NCBI RefSeq assembly: GCF_030316605.1
Contig: NZ_CP127039.1
Coordinates: 1,426,001-1,490,000, forward strand
From: Spiroplasma ixodetis Y32
Lineage (GTDB): Bacteria > Bacillota_I > Bacilli_A > Mycoplasmatales > VBWQ01
Length of the DNA: 64,000 bases
Direction: 5' to 3'
Shown: positions 1 through 10,200 of the stretch, in pieces
Numbering within the stretch: position 1 is the first letter of the stretch
How the letters are laid out: each line of letters begins with the position of its first letter
Program-made: the position numbers and the translations under genes
Notes under the pieces: generated by a model
The model's database searches: none
What the model saw: the letters and a program-made list of their open reading frames with translations, nothing else
Told to the model about the DNA's origin: nothing

Positions 1-341
1 TTTTTATAATTAATTGCTGAGTCGGGTAAAGAATAATAAATGCCAGCTAATAGTTGCAATTTATGAGTTTTAATATAATGAAAATATGTTAATACAGTTG
101 ATTCATCAGCAGTAAGGGAAACATTAAAATCGACACTAATATTCGAAACAGGTAATTTTTCAAAATGTTGTTCAAAACTTTTTAAAGTAGTAGTTGTTAG
201 AAAATTAGGTAAGTTGATGGTAATTATTACTTGTTGATTATGATGAAAATATTGTACTTTTTTAATAGTAGCATGATTAAATTCATTATTAACATCATTA
301 AAATCCATTTCATGGAAAAGTTTTTGCAAATCTTGGTTCAT
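1..341 (-). CDS. polC: DNA polymerase III PolC-type, N-terminal part (cut by window edge)
   Basis: The minus-strand frame is open from the ATG at 341 to the window edge (113 codons). It follows a good ribosome site (GAGAGGG). The first residues, MNQDLQKLFHEMDFND, followed by ATIKKVQYFHH and a beta-rich stretch with NLPNFLTTTTLKSFEQ, follow the layout of the Firmicutes PolC N-terminal domain, where an acidic helix precedes a GEIKKLTIH-like strand. PolC is the replicative polymerase. The polymerase, exonuclease and PHP domains lie outside the window, so the call rests only on the N-terminus. Confidence 0.55.
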   Translation of the reverse strand, partial: MNQDLQKLFHEMDFNDVNNEFNHATIKKVQYFHHNQQVIITINLPNFLTTTTLKSFEQHFEKLPVSNISVDFNVSLTADESTVLTYFHYIKTHKLQLLAGIYYSLPDSAINYK

Positions 342-535
342 ATATTTTTCCCTCTCTTAATACTAAATAATTAACAATAATAACTATATTTTAATTAAAA
401 TATATTAAATCATTATTCTAATGTTTAATCAAATTTCATATTTTAATTATAACTTAATTAAAATTCTTATTCTTATATAAAAAAAGTATGAAATTTTAGT
501 TATAAAAAAATAAAAACAAAATAATTTAATTGCAA
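342..535. other. Intergenic region upstream of polC
   Basis: AT-rich, no open frame. It holds a minus-strand TATAAT (complement of 446-451) that could serve polC. I see no clear -35 and no structured RNA. Confidence 0.4.
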
Positions 536-572
536 TAAAAAGTAATCCCTAATATTTAGGGATTACTTTTTA
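536..572. terminator. Bidirectional terminator
   Basis: Stem AAAAGTAATCCCTAA with its complement around a 5-nt loop, flanked by A runs and T runs. It sits directly after the stop of the decayed repeat-protein gene on minus. Confidence 0.75.
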
Positions 573-983
573 TCATGAAGGTATTATTGGATTATTTGTT
601 TTGGGTAATGGTTCGGTTTCAAAAATAGCATTTATATTATTCACATTAAAATTTGAATTTAATTGTTGATTTCTTGTTTGTATAGATGCTTTATTAAAAG
701 CTTTTTTTGTTCTTTAGTAAATGCTGCCTTTTGATTAGAAGTAAATCATTCTAATTGTTTTGGAGTTAATGATTCAATTTGAAATTTAAATTCATAAAAA
801 TCATATTCTATTGTTAATTGATTATTAATTGTTTTTAATGCTTTTCTTATTCCTTTTTCTAGTATCGAAAACTTATTATAACTGAAATTTTTTATTTGTT
901 CTGTTGTAAATGATTGTATTTGTTTTGTTGTAAGTGCTTTCATTTGTTTTTTTTGAAAAAGCATAAAGCAGTAAATTATTTTT

Positions 984-1924
984 CGGACTTCTCCCCACAT
1001 GTACTTGTGGAGGAAACAATGAAATTGAATGAGTTCAAAAATGCTTTTCAAACAGAACAGGATTGTTTAAGATATATAGCAAGTTTGAAGAAAAACAAAT
1101 TTATCATGTGTTCTTGAACAAGTTTGAATACTTCTAATTTAAGAAGAATAAGATGTTTGAAATGTCATCAAACATTTAGTATTCTTCATGGCACCATTTT
1201 TTACAAGTCACAAACACCTTTGAGATTTTGATTTTATCTCATCTTTAGATGAATAAACACCAAACATGGAATTACATCAACTGATGTTGCAAAAGAATTG
1301 GGTGTGACTTTGAAAACTGCTTGAATAATGGGTCATGAAATCAGAAATCGTATTGCCAAACAAGAACATCAATTTCTTGTTGAGGGCATAGTGCAAATGG
1401 ATGAAATGTATCTTTCACATATGGGTTTTAAAAAACAAGGAAGATCTTTGATAAATAAAACATTAATTGTTGGGATTTATGAAAAAACAACGAATAATTT
1501 AATTGTGAAAGTAATCAAAAACGCAAAAAGTAAAAATCTTTTGCAGTTTGCAAGAAACCATATTTCTTCAAAGTGTGATGTACATACTGATTCTTGAAAA
1601 GGATATCGTGATTTCAAATCACTTTTCCCTAATCACAAAACAGTTAACCATCAAGATGGTTATGTTTCAAAAATTGACGTAAATACCAATCAAATTGAAT
1701 CAGTATGAAAACATATACGAAGAACATTTAAAACACATATCAAAGTTGCAAAATATCATGTTCATTTATATGCCAAAGAAGCTGCATATAAATTCAACAA
1801 GATACCTACTTTTGAAACTGTAATGCTATGTTTCATTTAAAAATGTGGGGAGAAGTCCGTAGATAGGCTTTTCTCAGCATTTATGTGATAAAATTTAAAA
1901 ATAGCACATAAAGGGAGAAAAGCC
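984..1924 (+). mobile_element. IS1595-family element, copy 1
   Basis: Full-length, 941 bp, with target duplication TTATTTTT at 976-983 and 1925-1932. The left end is CGGACTTCTCCCCACATGTA and the right end reads inward GGCTTTTCTCCCTTTATGTA, giving imperfect terminal repeats of about 21 bp. Just inside the right end, ATGTGGGGAGAAGTCCG is a perfect inverted copy of the left end. It is followed by a 59-bp palindromic tail (GGCTTTTCTC ... GAGAAAAGCC). All other copies share this plan. Confidence 0.95.
1019..1840 (+). CDS. IS1595-family transposase, intact (273 aa)
   Basis: The start follows GTGGAGGAAACA. Domains in order: an N-terminal zinc-ribbon region with CLKCH but a degraded first cysteine pair (MCSWTS), the family motif TFSILHGTIF, helices ending in LKTAW-MGHEIR, then the ISXO2-like catalytic core. 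Catalytic residues visible are D in VQMDEMYLS, D in VHTDSWKGY, and N/E in VNTNQIESVWKHIRR, which is the D-D-N arrangement typical of the family. Five tryptophans are UGA. This copy differs from the window consensus at AWI-MGHE, EHQFLVEG and AKYHV. It catalyses cut or copy movement of the element. Confidence 0.93.
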
Positions 1925-2126
1925 TTATTTTTTGTAAATAAAGGAATAAAGTTGGAATTAATTGTTGAAACTTGATATGGACTTAATAGTTGCAATAATT
2001 GTCTTCAAATTGGTAACCCATTATTATCATTTGCTTTAATGATACTTAAAATAAATTTATCAATTTCTTGTTTATTGACAGTGTTTGTAAATGATTGTAT
2101 TTGTGTTTTAGTAAGCCCTTTAAATA

Positions 2127-2756
2127 AGTAATTCGAGTTTTTTCATCAATAAAATCAATAATATATCATCTTTTACTTCCTGTTATATAATCTGATACTA
2201 CTTTAATATCAGTCTGCAATAATCCAGTTTCTTTTACTTCATATCTCAAATGTTTTTTCTTAATAGTTTTTTGTAAATAAAAACCAAAACGTTTTAATCA
2301 ACGATATATAGTTTTAACCGAAGGTTTTGGCAAAAAATTAAACCTAATATCATCAATATGTCTTATTAAATAACAAAATTGAAAAGCACCTATACCAAAC
2401 TCTTCTTTATACTGAACAAAATAATTTATAAATTTTTCTGATAATTCCAAATTATACAAATATTTAATATTTTTAGGTTTTGTTGATTTAAATAATAATT
2501 CTTCAAAAGGTTTATTTTTGTAGAAAATATCATAAAAACGTTTAGCTCAATAATAAAAAGTTTGCTTTGGCATATGTAATTGAGAAATTATTTCTTTACA
2601 AGAATTTTTATTTTTAAAAATAAAACAAAATTTTCTAAATTTACGATAATAAATATTAAATTTATTAATATTTTTATCATTTTTATACTTTTCAACAAAC
2701 TTGTTAAATTTATAATCAAATTTAGTAAAATCAGCACTATTAATTAAATATTTCAT
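2127..2756 (-). pseudogene. Truncated DDE/rve transposase (IS3/IS481-like)
   Basis: ATG at 2756; open for about 210 codons until the sequence switches to the repeat-protein pseudogene. It shows a helix-turn-helix (KQTFYYWAKRF), a second one (PSVKTIYRWLKRFG) and the beginning of an integrase-core domain (LLQTDIKVVSDY, RWYIIDFIDEKTR). The remaining catalytic residues and 3' end are missing. Family assignment between IS3 and IS481 is uncertain. Confidence 0.6.
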
Positions 2757-2767
2757 TTTAAACTACA

Positions 2768-2897
2768 CCTCAATTAATAATATAAAGTTATAAAAACTTT
2801 TAGGGCGGTTGTCAAATTTACGAAATAATTAATTTGTAGATTAGACACACTTTTTGGACTAATAAAAGTTTTTATAACTTTATATTATTAGTTGAGG
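2768..2897. repeat. 35-bp inverted repeat around IS-end sequence
   Basis: Arms 2768-2802 and 2863-2897 are complementary with one mismatch. The 60-nt middle holds GTAGATTAGACACAC and TTTTTGGACTAATAAAAG, sequence found again in reverse at 7912-7966. It resembles the abutted ends of an IS that owned the transposase fragment to its left. Confidence 0.6.
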
Positions 2898-2981
2898 GGC
2901 ATAAGTTAGTTAAGTTTACTCCTATAATTTTTAATCTAGACAGTATGATTAGTTTAAATAATTAATAGTTAAGGAGTAAAG

Positions 2982-3700
2982 ATGAAATATAAAGTTTATA
3001 CAAGAAAAATTAAACTAGATGTTTTAAATGAATATGTAGTGATTAAAAAATTAAAAACCATTGATATTAAAACCAAATATCAATTATCAACCAGATCATT
3101 AATTTATAATTGAGTAAAAAAATATCAAAAAAATAATAATTAATTACTATTCATACTTTTCAAACAAATCATCAAATAGATAAAGTGAATATCAAAGATA
3201 AAAATTTAAAACTTGAAAATAAAAAACTCAAAAAGTCACTACTAAAAGAAAAAATAAAAAATGAATTTTTAAGACAAAAACAATTCTGTGATAAAGAATT
3301 AAAAAACAATCAAAATATTTTAAATAGTAAATTATTGAAAAGTAAATGTTTTTTAATAGTTGATAAATATAGAAATAAAAATTATGGAATTAATGACATA
3401 ATTAGTTTGTTACCTATCAGTAAAGTTGCATATTATAAATGAATAAAAAACGGTAAAAAGAAATATCAAACAAAAATTGATAATGAGTTATTAAAAGAAT
3501 TAAATAAAATTGTTGTTATTAGCAACAAAGATAAAATAATTAAAATTACTAGTTTAGAAAAGGTGAGATTAAAATTAAAGAAAAACAACACCAATCTTAA
3601 ATGCAGTAAAAACAGCATTATGAGGTTATTAGAAGATAATAATATCAAACACTATAAACCAAACCCAAAAAACAGCGTAGAGCGAAATCTAATGCCTTAA
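2982..3700 (+). pseudogene. IS3 OrfA, frameshifted
   Basis: Starts after AAGGAG with MKYKVYTRKIKLDVLNEY and an HTH (TKYQLSTRSLIYNWVKKY). One A is missing near 3138 compared with the copy at 26561, so the first frame stops at 3143. The rest continues in the next frame, a lysine-rich coiled coil followed by ISKVAYYKWIKNGKK. It ends at 3700. At 3667-3673, A-AAA-AAC lies in the right register for -1 slippage into OrfB. Confidence 0.75.
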
Positions 3701-4272
3701 AATCAAATTTCCAAGATTTATTAAAACGTAATTTTACCAGTAATACTTATCTTGAAAAAGTTGGCATCGATGGTACTTGATTTAAAGAATTAATTATTAA
3801 TAATAAAAAAACTAAATTATTATTAGAAATTGCTACAGATATGAATAGTAATGCTATAGTTGGTTGAAAAATTAATAAAAGTGAAAATGCAATAACCATT
3901 TTAAATGTTCTTAATCAAGTAACAAAGGCAAGTCATAAAGAACATAAAATATTTGCAACATTTATCCAATCTGATTTAGGTTCAGGTAATACTAGTAAAA
4001 TAGTTACAAATAGTTTTAATAAAAGTAAAACTTTAATTCATTCAAAAAGTTTATCAGGATTTAAAGGCAACCAAGTAAGTGAATGTTTAAATTGCTGAAT
4101 CAAAAGAGATTTTAAAATTATGTTTGGTAACAAGTTTAATAGCATTAAACATTTCACAGAAGCATTAAGAAAATTTATTAACTGATGAAATAATAATAGA
4201 ATGATTTTACGATTAAAAATGTCTCCAAACCAATTTGTACAGATTTGAAGACAAGAAAGTAAACTTATCTAA
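3671..4272 (+). CDS. IS3 OrfB catalytic domain (made by -1 frameshift)
   Basis: From the slippery heptamer the -1 frame runs open to TAA at 4272. The integrase core shows D in VGIDGTWFKEL, D in TFIQSDLGSG and E in KGNQVSECLNCWI, the D-D-E triad, then the terminal WWNNNRMILRLKMSPNQF seen in IS3 transposases. It has no own start; it would be translated as an OrfAB fusion, which the OrfA frameshift now prevents. Confidence 0.75.
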
Positions 4273-4342
4273 CCAATGCCCAATTTTTACTTTGACAAAC
4301 AACATTCATTTTGCAAAATCTTTAAAAAAGATTTTAAATTAT

Positions 4343-5282
4343 CGGACTTCTCCCCACATGTACTTGTGGAGGAAACAATGAAATTGAATGAGTTCAACAA
4401 TGCTTTTCAAACAGAACAGGATTGTTTAAAATATATAGCAAGTTTGAAGAAAAACAAATGTATCATGTGTTCTTGAACAAGTTTGAATACTTCTAATTTA
4501 AGAAGAATAAGATGTTTGAAATGTCATCAAACATTTAGTATTCTTCATGGCACCATTTTTTACAAGTCACAAACACCTTTGAGATTTTGATTTTATCTCA
4601 TCTTTAGATGAATAAACACCAAACATGGAATTACATCAACTGATGTTGCAAAAGAATTGGGTGTGACTTTGAAAACTGCTTGAAGAATGGGTCATGAAAT
4701 CAGAAATCGTATTGCCAAACAAGAACATCAATTTATTGTTGATGGCATAGTGCAAATGGATGAAATGTATCTTTCACATATGGGTTTTAAAAAACAAGGA
4801 AGATCTTTGATAAATAAAACATTAATTGTTGGGATTTATGAAAAAAAACCAATAATTTAATTGTGAAAGTAATCAAAAACTCAAAAAGTAAAAATCTTTT
4901 GCAGTTTGCAAGAAACCATATTTCTTCAAAGTGTGATGTACATACTGATTCTTGAAAAGGATATCGTGATTTCAAATCACTTTTCCCTAATCACAAAACA
5001 GTTAACCATCAAGATGGTTATGTTTCAAAAATTGACGTAAATACCAATCAAATTGAATCAGTATGAAAACATATACGAAGAACATTTAAAACACATATCA
5101 AAGTTGCAAAACATCATGTTCATTTATATGCCAAAGAAGCTGCATATAAATTCAACAAGATACCTACTTTTGAAACTGTAATGCTATGTTTCATTTAAAA
5201 ATGTGGGGAGAAGTCCGTAGATAGGCTTTTCTCAGCATTTATGTGATAAAATTTAAAAATAGTACATAAAGGGAAAAAAGCC
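4343..5282 (+). mobile_element. IS1595-family element, copy 2
   Basis: 940 bp; target duplication TAAATTAT at 4335-4342 and 5283-5290. Confidence 0.95.
4378..5198 (+). pseudogene. IS1595 transposase, one frameshift
   Basis: One base is lost in the A run after GGGATTTATG (about 4841), ending the frame in the middle of the catalytic core before the second aspartate. It also carries EG-to-DG ahead of IVQMDE. Confidence 0.9.
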
Positions 5283-5324
5283 TAAATTATTTACAACTAT
5301 TAATGATTTTTCTTTTATTTTCAT

Positions 5325-5403
5325 GATTTATTCCCTTTTTCTACAAATTTTATTACTTAATTGTACTTATTTTTTATTATTTTTACAATATACCTTTTAA
5401 ACA
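5325..5403. other. Intergenic stretch downstream of the lipoprotein transcript
   Basis: AT-rich, no gene seen; borders the terminator at 5404. Confidence 0.4.
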
Positions 5404-5436
5404 AAAAAATAACGCCTAAATTAAAGACGTTTATTT
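5404..5436 (-). terminator. Terminator of the lipoprotein gene
   Basis: On minus: AAATAAACG, loop, CGTTATTT followed by a T run. One bulged base in the stem. Confidence 0.6.
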
Positions 5437-5484
5437 TGTGAGACTTATACTATTAATTCGATGTCATTTATTTGTTATATTGCA

Positions 5485-5548
5485 AATGTGAAGATGCTTT
5501 TTTTTCACAATAGCATTATTTTATTCCAAATTACATTTTTACTAGTAT
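5485..5548. repeat. Direct repeat, downstream copy
   Basis: About 60 bp (TGTGAAGATGCTTT ... TAGCATTATTTTA ... AATTACATTTTTA), similar to 6022-6083. The two copies bracket the lipoprotein gene. The downstream copy could be the leader of a lost tandem paralogue. Confidence 0.55.
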
Positions 5549-5558
5549 TTTTGAAATA

Positions 5559-5939
5559 TTAAATAAGTTTTCAATAAAATATATTAGTTGTTCCTTCTCA
5601 AAAAGGGTCATCGTTAGCCGCTGTAATAGTAAAATAGACAATACCTGGACTTTGATTATCATTTGTAACTTCCACTGTCCCTTGTTCATCACTATAATAT
5701 TTTATTTCATAACCATCTTTCAAAGAAACGCCAAAATTTTGATGAATAATGTCACCATTTAATTGATTATATTTTTTATTTATTTTAGCTCTCAAATAAA
5801 GAACTGGTAATTCAAATTTATTTAAATTATTTTTATGGCTTACCATTGACTTTTCATTTTCTCCCCCACATGCAATAACACTAGCACTTGTCGTTGTAGT
5901 TAAAATCATTGCTCCTAATAAACTTAGTATTTTTCTCAT
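5559..5939 (-). CDS. Small spiralin-like lipoprotein (126 aa)
   Basis: The ATG at 5939 follows AAGGGGTG. A signal peptide of about 23 residues (MRKILSLLGAMILTTTTSA) ends in the lipobox SVIAC, so the mature protein would be lipid-anchored at Cys24. The remainder is one beta-rich domain ending VEVTNDNQSPGIVYFTITAA. Its 'V-x-V-x-(x)n-S-P-x-x-x-G/Y' rhythm recalls the repeated spiralin and Spiroplasma lipoprotein domains. Two UGA tryptophans lie near the end (DDPFW, FYWK). The protein is far shorter than spiralin. Cell-surface location is expected; ligand unknown. Confidence 0.7.
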
Positions 5940-6021
5940 CTTAACACCCCTTATAAACTTTTCTATTACATATTGTAATCAATTTAAATATAAAAATTAT
6001 ATTAATACTTTTTTATACGGA

Positions 6022-6083
6022 AAATGTGAAGATACTTTTTTTACAGTAGCATTATTTTAATCATAATTACATTTTTATATTGA
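6022..6083. repeat. Direct repeat, upstream copy (lipoprotein leader region)
   Basis: Upstream counterpart of 5485-5548. A minus-strand TATAAT (complement of 6083-6088) at its edge suggests it carries the lipoprotein promoter and leader. Confidence 0.5.
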
Positions 6084-6185
6084 TTATAGTACATAATAAA
6101 AATAATTTATTAAAAAATTTATTTTTTATATAAATTAAGAGATTAATTAAGAAATTTTTAAAAAAAACAAATAGGAGAGTTAAAT

Positions 6186-7307
6186 ATGAATTTTAATTAT
6201 AAATGAAATTTTAGAGAACAAAATGCAAAAATTGATAAATTAATTTTAGAACATATAAAAAAGAAATGAGAAAAATGAGATTGAAGAATAAAAAATACAA
6301 AAGACAAAAAGAAATATAAAATTGTTGATTATCAATATCGAACAAGAAAAATAATGTATGGATTAGTAACTTATAAAAGAAGAATTTATGAATATTTTGA
6401 TGAAAAATTACAAAAATGAGCTCGTGTTTGTTTAGTTGATGAATGACTAGAATTACCTAAATATAAAAGAATTGGTAAAGATGTTGAACAAACTATTATT
6501 GAATATTTTGCTGATGGAAAAAGATATCATGATATTTTTGCTATTTGTAAAAAAGCTGGTATTAGTGTTAGTACTGTTCATAGAGTTTTTAAAAATTTAG
6601 AATTAATTGAAGCAAATCCAGTAAAAGTAAAATTAGAAAAAAATCAACCTATTTTTGTAGCAATTGATGATGGACATCGAAAATTTTGAAATTTTAAACG
6701 TAAGGGTATAAAACACTCTATGCGTTTAATAGTAACATATACAGATAATATTAATCACAAAGTACAAAATAAAAGAGTAAAAGCAATTATAAGACCAACA
6801 AAAACAAAAATTGGAGTTAAAAAAACTGCTGAATTTGTTAAAGAACATTGTCAAAAATTTTATGAAAATGTTGAACAATCAAAAATTATTATTTGTGGTG
6901 ATAGTGCAGGATGAATTAAAGAAGTTGCTTATTATTTAGGTGCACAGTTTGTTTTAGATAAATTCCATTTAATTAGAACATTATATATTGGGATAATGGC
7001 TGGAAATAAAGGAAAATATTTACAAGAATATAATTATTGCAAAAATTTAATTAATAACGGTCAATATGAACAATTAATTGACTATTTATATAAAGAATTA
7101 GATAATCATAAAAAATTAAAGAAAAAATATTTTAAAAATAATAAAAAAGGAATTGTTAATCAAAGCGCTAAATGAAATATTGGTTGTTTTACTGAAACAA
7201 ATATTTGACATGTTTTAAAAGAAATGCTTGGCAATAGAACATATAATATTTTAATTTACATTAAAATGGTTATTTTTAAATGTAATAAAATAAATTTAGA
7301 ATTATAG
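6186..7307 (+). CDS. UPF0236 / ISLre2 (Mbov_0401-type) transposase-like protein, intact (373 aa)
   Basis: ATG after ATAGGAGAG. The N-terminal third is lysine/tryptophan-rich (nine UGA Trp in the gene). It is followed by an HTH-like piece (HDIFAICKKAGISVSTVHRVF), an acidic core (IFVAIDDGH), and the family signature IICGDSAGWIKEVAYYL followed by FVLDKFHLIRTL. It ends with the WNIGCFTE motif common to all three copies in this window. The two other copies (50.7-53.7 and 56.0-58.0 kb) are interrupted by IS1595. The family is linked to ISLre2 elements and to mycoplasma integrative elements; the catalytic mechanism is not established. Its stop lies 2 bp from the stop of the next, convergent gene. 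Confidence 0.8.
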
Positions 7308-7308
7308 T

Positions 7309-7725
7309 TTAATTAATGTAATAATTGCTTATTATTTCACAATTTTGAATAGCATCTCAAAAATTATTATTCTTTACTTTTATTTTTAAACCAATAATTA
7401 AAAAAGTTAATGATAAAGTAATTAATCCCAAAATTGGAACTAAAATCACACAAAAAATAACTCCAATTTGTAATTGAATTCAATTATAATAATTATTTGT
7501 TAAACGTATAAAGTTTGTAGAGTGACTTAAGACATAGTTTACACTTATATAATTTAATAAACTAAATCCATTTTTTTCTATTAAAACTAATTTTGAATTT
7601 AAATTAATAATAGGCATACAATCATAATGTTTCGAAAAACCTATTAGCATTAATCCTATAATCATAAGTAAAATAGTTAAAATAAATAGTGATACTGTTA
7701 TTAACAGTAATTTTTTAGTTTTCAT
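7309..7725 (-). CDS. Two-span membrane protein, unknown (138 aa)
   Basis: ATG at 7725 after AAGGAGAT. One hydrophobic segment at residues ~5-29 (LLLITVSLFILTILLMIIGL), an outer loop of ~60 residues, and a second at ~85-113. The tail is KVKNNNFWDAIQNC. No motif recognised. Confidence 0.6.
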
Positions 7726-8021
7726 CTTTAAAATCTCCTTAAAATTATGAACTCATTTTAACAATAAATAAAATTTATTATAAGTATCTTAGTTGTAATA
7801 TTTTTAAAATAGTAGTACGATAAACTTACAATTACATAAAAAATCCTAATTATTTCTTGTCTAAGCATAATAAGACTATGTTGAATTAATTTATTCCGAA
7901 TTTTTGACAACCCTCCAAACTTTTATTAGTCCAAAAAGTGTGTCTAATCTACAAAAAAGTAGCCAATTAATAATTGCATTTTTTAATCAAACAAGTTAAG
8001 ATTACTTATGGTAAATGTTAT
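7726..8021. other. Intergenic region with IS-end remnant
   Basis: No gene. 7912-7966 is a reversed piece of the IS-end sequence of 2795-2870; the rest is AT-rich spacer before the tRNA. Confidence 0.5.
7912..7966 (-). repeat. IS-end remnant
   Basis: In reverse it reads GTAGATTAGACACAC, TTTTTGGACTAATAAAAG, then AGGGTTGTCAAA, matching the middle of the inverted repeat at 2768-2897 with ends in a different order. Confidence 0.55.
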
Positions 8022-8097
8022 GCCCACGTAGCTCAGTGGATAGAGCACCGCCCTTCTAAGGCGGGGGTCAGAAGTTCGAATCTTCTCGTGGGCGCCA
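8022..8097 (+). tRNA. tRNA-Arg (anticodon UCU)
   Basis: 76 nt with encoded CCA. Acceptor GCCCACG/CGTGGGC, D arm GCTC/GAGC, anticodon stem CCGCC/GGCGG with loop CTTCTAA (anticodon TCT, reads AGA), and T arm AGAAG/CTTCT with TTCGAAT. All stems pair without mismatch. Confidence 0.97.
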
Positions 8098-8133
8098 TTA
8101 AATTTTAAAATACTAAGAAGGTTTAACTAAATA

Positions 8134-8895
8134 ATGATAAATCATGACAATTATTATCAAGACATTATTGGTAAAATTAACCACCTCATTAGTGAAAATA
8201 AATGAGATCAAGCAATGAAGTTGGTCAAACATGAATTAGAGATGCCTTATATTCCCATTCATCATGAAATTACATTACAAGAGTTACATCATAATATTAC
8301 TACTCATATTAGATTAAATAGTAAAAATGAAAGTCATGAGTGAAATTTAGAGAGAATAAGTCGTGTATTAATGAATCCATTTGATGAAGATCTTCATCCG
8401 GTGGCATTTTATTATTTACAAAGTCATAATGCTAGGTTAATTTTGCCAACAATTAAGATTTATCTTACAAATAAAAATATAAATAATATAAATAAAACAC
8501 AACTATTATTTATATTAAATAATCAAGGTATTGATGAAGAAATAGAAGTAATAAAAGGTCATGATACATTTAAAATTAATCCAAAAAAAATAACACAATG
8601 ACAAGAATCACTCGTTTATTTAAAAATTACAAAAATATTTGAAGATGAAGTTCATATTGATAATCCAGGTATTTATGGTATTTGCTTGTTTTTATTGGAT
8701 AGTTATTTTGAGAATTTGTTTCCAACATTACCTAATAAAAATCAAGCAGCAGCATTAGCAGCTGCTTTGTATATTCGTGCTTGTAGTTTCCAGTTTATTA
8801 GTGTAAAATTGGTAGAAAGTGCTAAAAAATTTAAAACTACTACTACTTTAATAAAAAAATACTTAAGTATTATGATTCAACAACAAATTACATAA
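8134..8895 (+). CDS. DUF3196-like conserved protein (253 aa)
   Basis: ATG 37 nt after the tRNA, with GAAGG upstream. All-helical sequence: repeated helix pairs at 1-60 (KINHLISENKWDQAMKLV) look like TPR-type solenoid repeats, with a C-terminal part FLLDSYFENLFPTLPNKN and AALAAALYIRACSFQF. It sits 15 nt before tig with the same orientation, an order seen in mollicutes for DUF3196 proteins. The biochemical role is unknown. Confidence 0.6.
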
Positions 8896-8910
8896 GGAGA
8901 GATTTGAAAA

Positions 8911-10200
8911 ATGACATTAAATATTATAAAAGATGAAAAAAATGGTCTTGGAAAATGACATGTTACCATTGATGCTAAAACTTGAAAAGATCAATTGGCA
9001 AAAGCTGAAAATAAATTGATTGCACAAGTAGAAATTCCTGGATTTCGTAAAGGAAAAGTTCCTACTAAAATGGCTAAAAAACATGTAACTGAAGAACAAA
9101 CTTTACAAACGGCAACTAAAGCAGTTATTACTATTGCTTATGATTTTGCCTTAAAACAAAAACCTAACTTAATGCCTACTAATCAACCCGAAGTTAATGT
9201 GGAAAAATCTACTATTAAAGAGTGTGAAATAATGTTTGTATTTGATTTACCAGCAGAAATTACTATTGGTAAATATCGTGGTATTGATATAGTAAAACCT
9301 GTAGCAACTGTTAATCAAAAAGAAATTGATACTCAAATTAAACTATTACAAGATCGTTTTGCTATTTTTAATCCAAAAGAAAAAGGAAAATTAGAAAAAG
9401 GTGATACTGCAGTTTTTAATTTCACTGGTTTTTTAGAAGGTAAAAAATTCCCTGGTGGTGAAGCTAAAAACATGGAATTAGAAATTGGTTCTGGTAAATT
9501 TATTCCTGGTTTTGAAGAAGGAATGATCGGTATGGAACCTAAATCTAAAAAAACTATTGAAGTAACTTTCCCAGAAGATTATCATGTTCCAAATTTAAAA
9601 GGTCAATTAGTACAATTTGAAATTGAATTAAACGAAATAAAAACAAAATTTATTAATGAAGATTTAGAAGAATTAGTAAAAGATGTTAACATTCCAGATG
9701 TTACTACTACTGAACAATTATTAGAAAATATTAAAAAACAAATTGAAGTACAAAAAACAATGACAATTAAGGAACAATTTATGGAAGAACTTATTGCTAA
9801 AATTGTTAAAGATTCAAAAATAATAATTCCAAATTTTGCTGTTAAAAATGAAACTGAACGTTTAGAAAATGAATTTAAAAAACAATTAGCTAATCAAAAC
9901 TTTACAATTGAAAACTATATGGCAGTAACTGGTTTATCTCATGAAGAAATTATTAATGAAATAAAAAAGGATGCAATTATGCAACTTCAGAATTTTTTAG
10001 TTATTGAAGAAATTATTAAACAAGAAAAAATAGAAATTACCGAAGAAGAAGTTCAAAAACAATTAACAACATTTGCCGACCAATTTAAAATAAGCATTGA
10101 AGAAGTTAAAGCAAATATTAAAGATTTAAGTTTAGTTACTACTACCCTAAAACGTAATAAAGCCTTTGATTTATTATGAGAAAGTAACGGTAAAAACTAA
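8911..10200 (+). CDS. tig: Trigger factor
   Basis: Ribosome-bound chaperone with peptidyl-prolyl isomerase activity. The start is set by AAGGAGAG 8 nt upstream. The ribosome-docking signature GFRKGK is at residues 44-49. The FKBP-type domain runs at ~150-235 (KGDTAVFNFTGFLEG, IGSGKFIPGFEEGMIG, VTFPEDYHVPNLKGQ). The C-terminal helical arms follow to residue 429, the usual length for the family. Four UGA tryptophans. Probably cotranscribed with the upstream gene. Confidence 0.95.

Larger units (their letters stand above)
573..2126 (-). pseudogene. Decayed repeat protein, split by IS1595 copy 1
   Basis: Two minus-strand pieces (1933-2126 and 573-983) read as one protein once the insertion and one 8-bp duplication are removed. 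The visible motif is a repeated LT-x-x-QI-x-x-FT pattern: GLTKTQIQSFT, ALTTKQIQSFTTEQI, SLTPKQLEWFTSNQ. At least two frameshifts lie in A runs. After the second, the likely native tail is KTNNPIIPSW. The 5' end is lost at the junction with the transposase fragment near 2126. Function unknown; short repeated proteins of this look occur in Spiroplasma as possible surface or secreted proteins (inference). Confidence 0.5.
2898..4280 (+). mobile_element. IS3-family element, copy 1 (1383 bp)
   Basis: Left end GGCATAAGTTAGTTAAGTTT and the reversed right end GGCATTGGTTAGATAAGTTT are imperfect inverted repeats. It carries two overlapping frames with a -1 slippery site. No flanking direct repeat is seen (TTGAGG left, CAATTT right), so at least one flank has been rearranged. 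Confidence 0.8.
4287..5324 (-). pseudogene. Short ORF interrupted by IS1595 copy 2
   Basis: Outside the insertion, 5291-5324 and 4287-4342 join in frame to give 29 residues starting MKIKEKSLIVVNNL, with GGGA upstream of the ATG. It stops 6 nt before the IS3 end, so it may be the stump of a longer gene. No recognisable function. Confidence 0.3.

Noticed and set aside
101..110. TCATCAG as a reverse-strand hammerhead core
   Set aside because: It lies in polC coding sequence and has no GAAA core or pairing stems around it.
746..1051. Minus-strand ORF starting inside IS1595 copy 1
   Set aside because: It begins in IS sequence and runs into a decayed repeat gene; a by-product of the insertion.
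1328..1597. Repeated 89-aa ORF MGHEIRNRIAK... as a separate gene
   Set aside because: Artefact of reading UGA as stop; it is the middle of the 273-aa transposase.
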